A stretch of DNA of 64,000 nucleotides. Origin: a virus. This document shows, piece by piece, positions 60,245-64,000 of the stretch (positions within the stretch are counted from its first letter, which is position 1; the number at the start of each line of letters is the position of its first letter). Under the pieces are notes generated by a model that was not told the DNA's origin, ran no database searches, and saw nothing but the letters and a program-made list of their open reading frames with translations. The position numbers and the translations under genes were made by a program. Location: positions 1-64,000 of IMG/VR virus record IMGVR_UViG_3300042451_000817, one strand, 5' to 3'.

Positions 60245-61192
60245 TTAGAAATCCTCCGTAAAATTAATTGTTTCGTTTAACTTAGCTTTTTGATATTCAA
60301 CGGTTCTTGATTCAAAGAAATTACCCTTTGTTTCAACCGCAATTTGTTCCATAAATTTAAATGGTTGTTCAACATTAAATTGTTTTTGACATCCCATTTT
60401 AATTAAAAGTCCGTCAACAACAAATTCAAGATATTGTTTCATTAAATTAGAATTCATACCTATTAATGAGACAGGTAAAGATTCTGTAATAAATTCTTTT
60501 TCAATCTCAAGTGCGGACAATAAAATTTCTTTTATTCTCTTTTCACTTGGTTTGTTTTCTACGTGATTATTTAATAAATGAATAGCGAAGTCACAATGTA
60601 AGTTTTCATCCTTAAAAATTAAAGAATTTGCGTTACATAATCCTTGCATAACACCTCTTGATTTTAACCAAAATATAGAACAGAAAGATCCCGAAAAGAA
60701 AATACCTTCAACCGCTGCGAATGCCACTAATCTTTCTTGGAAAGACGCATTATTAATCCATTCTAAAGCCCATTTAGCTTTCTTTTGAACCGCAGGTAAT
60801 CTATCAATAGCGTTAAAACATTCATCTTTTTCTTTAGGGTTTGATACATAGGTATCAATTAATAAAGAATACATTAATGAATGGATGTTTTCCATCATTA
60901 ACTGAAATCCGTAAAAGAATTTTGCTTCAGGATATTGAACTTCTCTGTAGAAATTTTCTGCCAAGTTTTCATTAACAATACCATCTGACGCGGCGAAGAA
61001 TGAAAGAACATTTTTAATGAAAAATTGTTCATTCTCAGTTAATTTTTCCCAATCTCTAATGTCCCCTGTTAAATCAATCTCTTCAGCCGTCCAAAATGCC
61101 GCTTGATGTTGTTTGTAATACTCCCATATATCGTGATATTCGATGGGGAATATAACAAATCGATTAGGATTCTCTTTTAAAATTTTTTCCAT
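60245..61192 (-). CDS. nrdB: Class I ribonucleotide reductase small subunit
   Basis: The 315-aa protein holds the di-iron/tyrosyl cofactor. Ligands are visible: Asp40 in EEIDLTGD, Glu101 and His104 in ENIHSLMYS, Glu162 in VEGIFFSG, and Glu196 and His199 in DENLHCDFA. The radical Tyr is Tyr108. All metal ligands are intact. It overlaps no other gene but lies 2 bp upstream of nrdA, and its partner helicase gene is 7 bp further upstream. Confidence 0.95.
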   Translation of the reverse strand: MEKILKENPNRFVIFPIEYHDIWEYYKQHQAAFWTAEEIDLTGDIRDWEKLTENEQFFIKNVLSFFAASDGIVNENLAENFYREVQYPEAKFFYGFQLMMENIHSLMYSLLIDTYVSNPKEKDECFNAIDRLPAVQKKAKWALEWINNASFQERLVAFAAVEGIFFSGSFCSIFWLKSRGVMQGLCNANSLIFKDENLHCDFAIHLLNNHVENKPSEKRIKEILLSALEIEKEFITESLPVSLIGMNSNLMKQYLEFVVDGLLIKMGCQKQFNVEQPFKFMEQIAVETKGNFFESRTVEYQKAKLNETINFTEDF

Positions 61193-61199
61193 ACTTTAA

Positions 61200-63647
61200 T
61201 TAATTATTTTGTTGTCTTTGTTTTCTTTTTTCTAGTAAGTCTAGAACTCTTTTTCTATTTTGTTCTTCTTTCTGTTCCTCTAACCCTAAGAATGTTACGG
61301 AACTTTCTGTATCAATTTCTAACATTCCGTTATCAAATTTACAATTTTCAAAAACAACACCATCATCACCAATACGTGACTTAGTAATTGCAATTGTCGC
61401 CAATTTCATTTCTTTTTGTTGTAATGTTTTTGCTACGGATATGATAACGTGACCAACTTGAGCCTTCTTAATTGACCCTCCCATTTGGTCGGTTGTAACT
61501 ACCTCAGATGAAATTGAACTTCTATTACCTTGTGTTGCTGTCCACCCTACAATAGATAATTCGTGACACATAGCCTCAAACGCTCTCATAACTGAACCTT
61601 CAGATTTCCATTCATCACCTAAATTCTTATCGGGTACCACACAATCAATATAATCTAATAAAACCATATCAATTTTAATACCATCAGCAATCATTTTTCT
61701 AATCTGATTTTTTATTTGTAACATTGTTAATGTATCCGAAGGTAATTTTTCAAGAATAAGTCTGTTAGTCATAGTTTCTTTTATATGATTAACTTTTGAT
61801 ATTATCTCTTCTTTCCTATCCGACATCTCGTCAGGGTGTATTTTCGTCCAAAGTGTAAAATGTTTTCTTTGGATAATCTTCGGATTATCTTCAAAAAATA
61901 TTTGAAGTACGTTGTATCCCAAATTGAAAGCATGATTTGAAATTTTAGTCATTATGGTTGTGTTATGGGTCAACACATAGTCTCTCGTAACGAATAATTC
62001 ATCAGGATTTGATACTTTAATACAGGTGGCCGCCTCATCGTGAGAATATGTAATTGATTTAACATATTTTTGTTCGACATACTTCGTTCTTTTATAGTAT
62101 CTGTCAACTTTTCTAAGTAGTTTAAAAGGTACTACGTTATTAGCAAAAGACATTGTTATTGTATACGCCAATTGACCTTCTTTTAATTCTCCATTATGTC
62201 TGTATTTAGGTATTTTTGTATTAACTCTAGCGGTACCACCCAATGACAATACCAATTCTTTAACGTCCTCACATAATTGTTTAGAGATTGTTGTGTATTG
62301 AGATGTACCTTTTTTGTTAATATATCCGTCAGTATCCATTAATCCTTGTAAAATAGCAATTCTTACGTTTAAAGAATTATAAAGATAGTCTTTAGGTATA
62401 AATTTATCATTTGATTTTTTATTTAAAAGATTATAACTTTCTATTCTTTTTTTAATGTCGGTTTTTAAATGAATAGTTTTTATTGTTTTGGTGTTATTAT
62501 CTTTTTGATATTCTCTAAAAGAAGAGTGTTCGTTTAAATGTTTAACATTTTCAAATAATTCGTCATCTTTTGTTGTTATCTTAATACCACTATCACAAAT
62601 ACTACCATCACCTAACATTAAACCTAATAAATAGGGGTCAATTAAAACTTCTCTATTTTCAAAATCAACAGGGGAAACTACCGGTAATCTATAATTATAT
62701 CTTCCTCTTTTTTTGATGTCTTTCATCATATCTGAGGTTTTAACCACCTTATAACCAAATTTAGGTTTATAAATACCCTTCCCACCTTTTCCTCTTGTTT
62801 TTGCGGTTCTCATATTAAGAGTATTAACACTCCAAAGATGTTCTTCATCACAATTTACAAAAGTTTCATCGGTAAATTCTACTTTATATATTGGTCTTAT
62901 CCCTTGCGGATATACACCAATTACGTATTGTTCTTTACCATCACTACCAATAACTTTATCACCAAGTTTAATATCCCCCATTTTTACCCATCCTGTAGGG
63001 GTTAAAACGGGTTCTGAGTTACTCAAACTTTTCCCAACGCCGGTCGGAGCGAGTATTACCCCAATTTCTCCCTTAGCCAAACCACCTTTTAATAGTCTGT
63101 CAATTCCAGGTATACCCATTGGTATTGGATGTCTATAATCTTCATTAAGTACCTCGTCCAAATTAAAAAACACATCTTGAGTCCCTTCGCTTTTAGCTCC
63201 TACTTGTAAAGCCTCTCTAACCAAGGTTTCAAGTTGTTCGTAATTTTCAAACTCACCTCCATCAATAACTTTTTGAGCTTTAGTAATAGCCTTTTGAAGT
63301 TCTTGTTGTTTACAGAACTTCATAGCCTTATCTTGAACAAATAGACTTCCTTCAATTGGTGAATCTTTAATTTTAATAATGGTGTCTAATACTATTTTTG
63401 ACGCCAATTCTTGTTGTAACTCAGATTTAGTTATTTGTTCAAGTGTCTCAAAATTAGGAGTGTGTTCATATTTTGAATAATATTCTTTAATCATTTGGAA
63501 AATGATTTTGAAATATTTGTTTTCAAAATACTGAGTTTCCATCACGTCAATAATTGACCTTGAAAACTCTTTGTCCAGTATAATTTGATTCAATAATTGT
63601 AGCTGAAATGTACTACCCAAATAATCGAAGTTTTTGTTTGTCGCCAT
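61200..63647 (-). CDS. Replicative DNA helicase (DnaB/gp41-type) with in-frame intein
   Basis: The extein is about 459 aa: an N-terminal helical domain (residues 1-150), then GIDRLLKGGLAKGEIGVIL with the ATP-binding loop. The Walker A lysine (Lys206) is followed by the intein. After splicing, APTGVGK joins TTIMTKISNHAF to restore GVGKTT. Walker B is MVLLDYIDC, and RNLILEKLP-type strands follow. It unwinds DNA at the fork, working with the primase. A GGG-containing site (AAAAGGGTAAAAAT) lies before the ATG. Without splicing the helicase cannot bind ATP. Confidence 0.92.
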   Translation of the reverse strand: MATNKNFDYLGSTFQLQLLNQIILDKEFSRSIIDVMETQYFENKYFKIIFQMIKEYYSKYEHTPNFETLEQITKSELQQELASKIVLDTIIKIKDSPIEGSLFVQDKAMKFCKQQELQKAITKAQKVIDGGEFENYEQLETLVREALQVGAKSEGTQDVFFNLDEVLNEDYRHPIPMGIPGIDRLLKGGLAKGEIGVILAPTGVGKSLSNSEPVLTPTGWVKMGDIKLGDKVIGSDGKEQYVIGVYPQGIRPIYKVEFTDETFVNCDEEHLWSVNTLNMRTAKTRGKGGKGIYKPKFGYKVVKTSDMMKDIKKRGRYNYRLPVVSPVDFENREVLIDPYLLGLMLGDGSICDSGIKITTKDDELFENVKHLNEHSSFREYQKDNNTKTIKTIHLKTDIKKRIESYNLLNKKSNDKFIPKDYLYNSLNVRIAILQGLMDTDGYINKKGTSQYTTISKQLCEDVKELVLSLGGTARVNTKIPKYRHNGELKEGQLAYTITMSFANNVVPFKLLRKVDRYYKRTKYVEQKYVKSITYSHDEAATCIKVSNPDELFVTRDYVLTHNTTIMTKISNHAFNLGYNVLQIFFEDNPKIIQRKHFTLWTKIHPDEMSDRKEEIISKVNHIKETMTNRLILEKLPSDTLTMLQIKNQIRKMIADGIKIDMVLLDYIDCVVPDKNLGDEWKSEGSVMRAFEAMCHELSIVGWTATQGNRSSISSEVVTTDQMGGSIKKAQVGHVIISVAKTLQQKEMKLATIAITKSRIGDDGVVFENCKFDNGMLEIDTESSVTFLGLEEQKEEQNRKRVLDLLEKRKQRQQNN
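61962..63029 (-). mobile_element. Intein with LAGLIDADG endonuclease in the helicase Walker A
   Basis: The intein spans residues 207-562 of the helicase ORF (356 aa). It begins with Ser (SLSNSEPVLTPTGWV, block A) and has the block B-like LFVTRDYVLTHN end with final His-Asn. The next extein residue is Thr. Two LAGLIDADG motifs, LLGLMLGDGSI and LQGLMDTDGYI, mark a homing endonuclease, so the element may still be mobile. Boundaries follow from the restored GVGKTT Walker A. Confidence 0.9.
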
Positions 63648-63679
63648 ATTTTTACCCTTTTCGTATTTGATAAATATTC

Positions 63680-63961
63680 TTAAATAGTATTAACTTCAAG
63701 GTAATTGTAAGTTAAATTTTCGGATGAAAAAATGTCAGTTAGACCCGAAAGAATACTTTTTATACGCGGGCGTATGTCTACGGTGTATCTTATTTTAGGA
63801 GGATAAAGTTTAGCATCCATCCTTCTATGACAAATTGTCTTATCACCTTCTCTTAAAAAGATGTTAAAACTTTCAGGACCATCTGTATAAGATGTGTTAA
63901 GGACTTCAGGGTTGTTCGCGATTTCATACTCGTTGTCCATCATATAAACAACCGTCTTCAT
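63680..63961 (-). CDS. Hypothetical 93-aa protein, start uncertain
   Basis: No family is recognised. The product is alpha/beta (TVVYMMDNEYEIANNPEVLN, FNIFLREGDKTICHRRMDAK). The frame is open upstream to the window edge (…LKSELEYELKMK), so the ATG at 63961 may not be the true start and the gene may extend past position 64000. It lies 32 bp upstream of the helicase on the same strand. Its role is unknown. Confidence 0.5.
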   Translation of the reverse strand: MKTVVYMMDNEYEIANNPEVLNTSYTDGPESFNIFLREGDKTICHRRMDAKLYPPKIRYTVDIRPRIKSILSGLTDIFSSENLTYNYLEVNTI

Positions 63962-64000
63962 TTTTAACTCATATTCGAGTTCACTTTTTAAATCTTTAAT

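Noticed and set aside
1-64000. tRNA or rRNA genes
   Set aside because: No tRNA-like cloverleaf or rRNA segment was recognised by eye; a tRNAscan run would be decisive.

Overview
The window is one stretch of a low-GC, densely packed tailed-phage genome, most likely a large T4-like myovirus infecting a member of the Bacteroidota (probably Flavobacteriia). T4-like core genes are recognisable: gp46/gp47 recombination nuclease, primase, DnaB/gp41-type helicase, class I ribonucleotide reductase, and baseplate wedge proteins of the gp25 and gp6 type. The host assignment is inferred from four promoter-like sites of the Bacteroidota form TTTG-N19/20-TAnnTTTG, SprB-type repeats in virion proteins, a Bacteroidota-style histone H1-like protein, and weak Shine-Dalgarno signals. 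No terminase, portal, capsid, tube/sheath, tRNA or CRISPR was recognised, so the packaging and head genes must lie outside the window.

Layout, left to right. Positions 1-13300 are an accessory and early block, mostly on the minus strand: a partial secreted protein, three DNA methyltransferases, DUF3310, DUF932, thioredoxin and glutaredoxin, a PcfJ-like protein, two LRR-like proteins, and two free-standing homing endonucleases (GIY-YIG and LAGLIDADG). A previously untracked ribbon-helix-helix gene with a candidate operator sits just upstream of the LAGLIDADG gene. Positions 13300-19750 hold a small CxxC membrane protein, DnaJ, a run of small overlapping genes including a 58-aa histone H1-like protein, and two long hydrophilic proteins. 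Positions 19733-23391 look like a lysis cassette: secreted nuclease, membrane-anchored spanin-like protein, amidase-like endolysin and two membrane proteins. Positions 23467-31199 carry a primary-type sigma factor and the recombination/replication genes.

Positions 31280-57742 are virion genes. A plus-strand pair (31280-33831) is embedded in a minus-strand series that runs from the gp25- and gp6-like baseplate genes (57742 down to 55455), through a 1658-aa protein with an internal hydrophobic segment, to modular adhesin-like proteins with SprB, PKD, cysteine-rich and poly-threonine segments. A glycosyltransferase-like gene lies inside this adhesin block. Positions 57813-63961 carry NrdA, NrdB, and a replicative helicase interrupted by an intein in its Walker A motif.

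How the genes fit together (inference): a host-like sigma factor and TAnnTTTG promoters would drive early and middle genes, while a TATTTATA element next to several starts may mark a second promoter class. RNR, thioredoxin and glutaredoxin supply dNTPs. Helicase, primase, gp46/47 and RuvC replicate and recombine DNA. Methyltransferases protect it. The distal virion proteins look adapted to gliding Bacteroidota cell surfaces and may be glycosylated.
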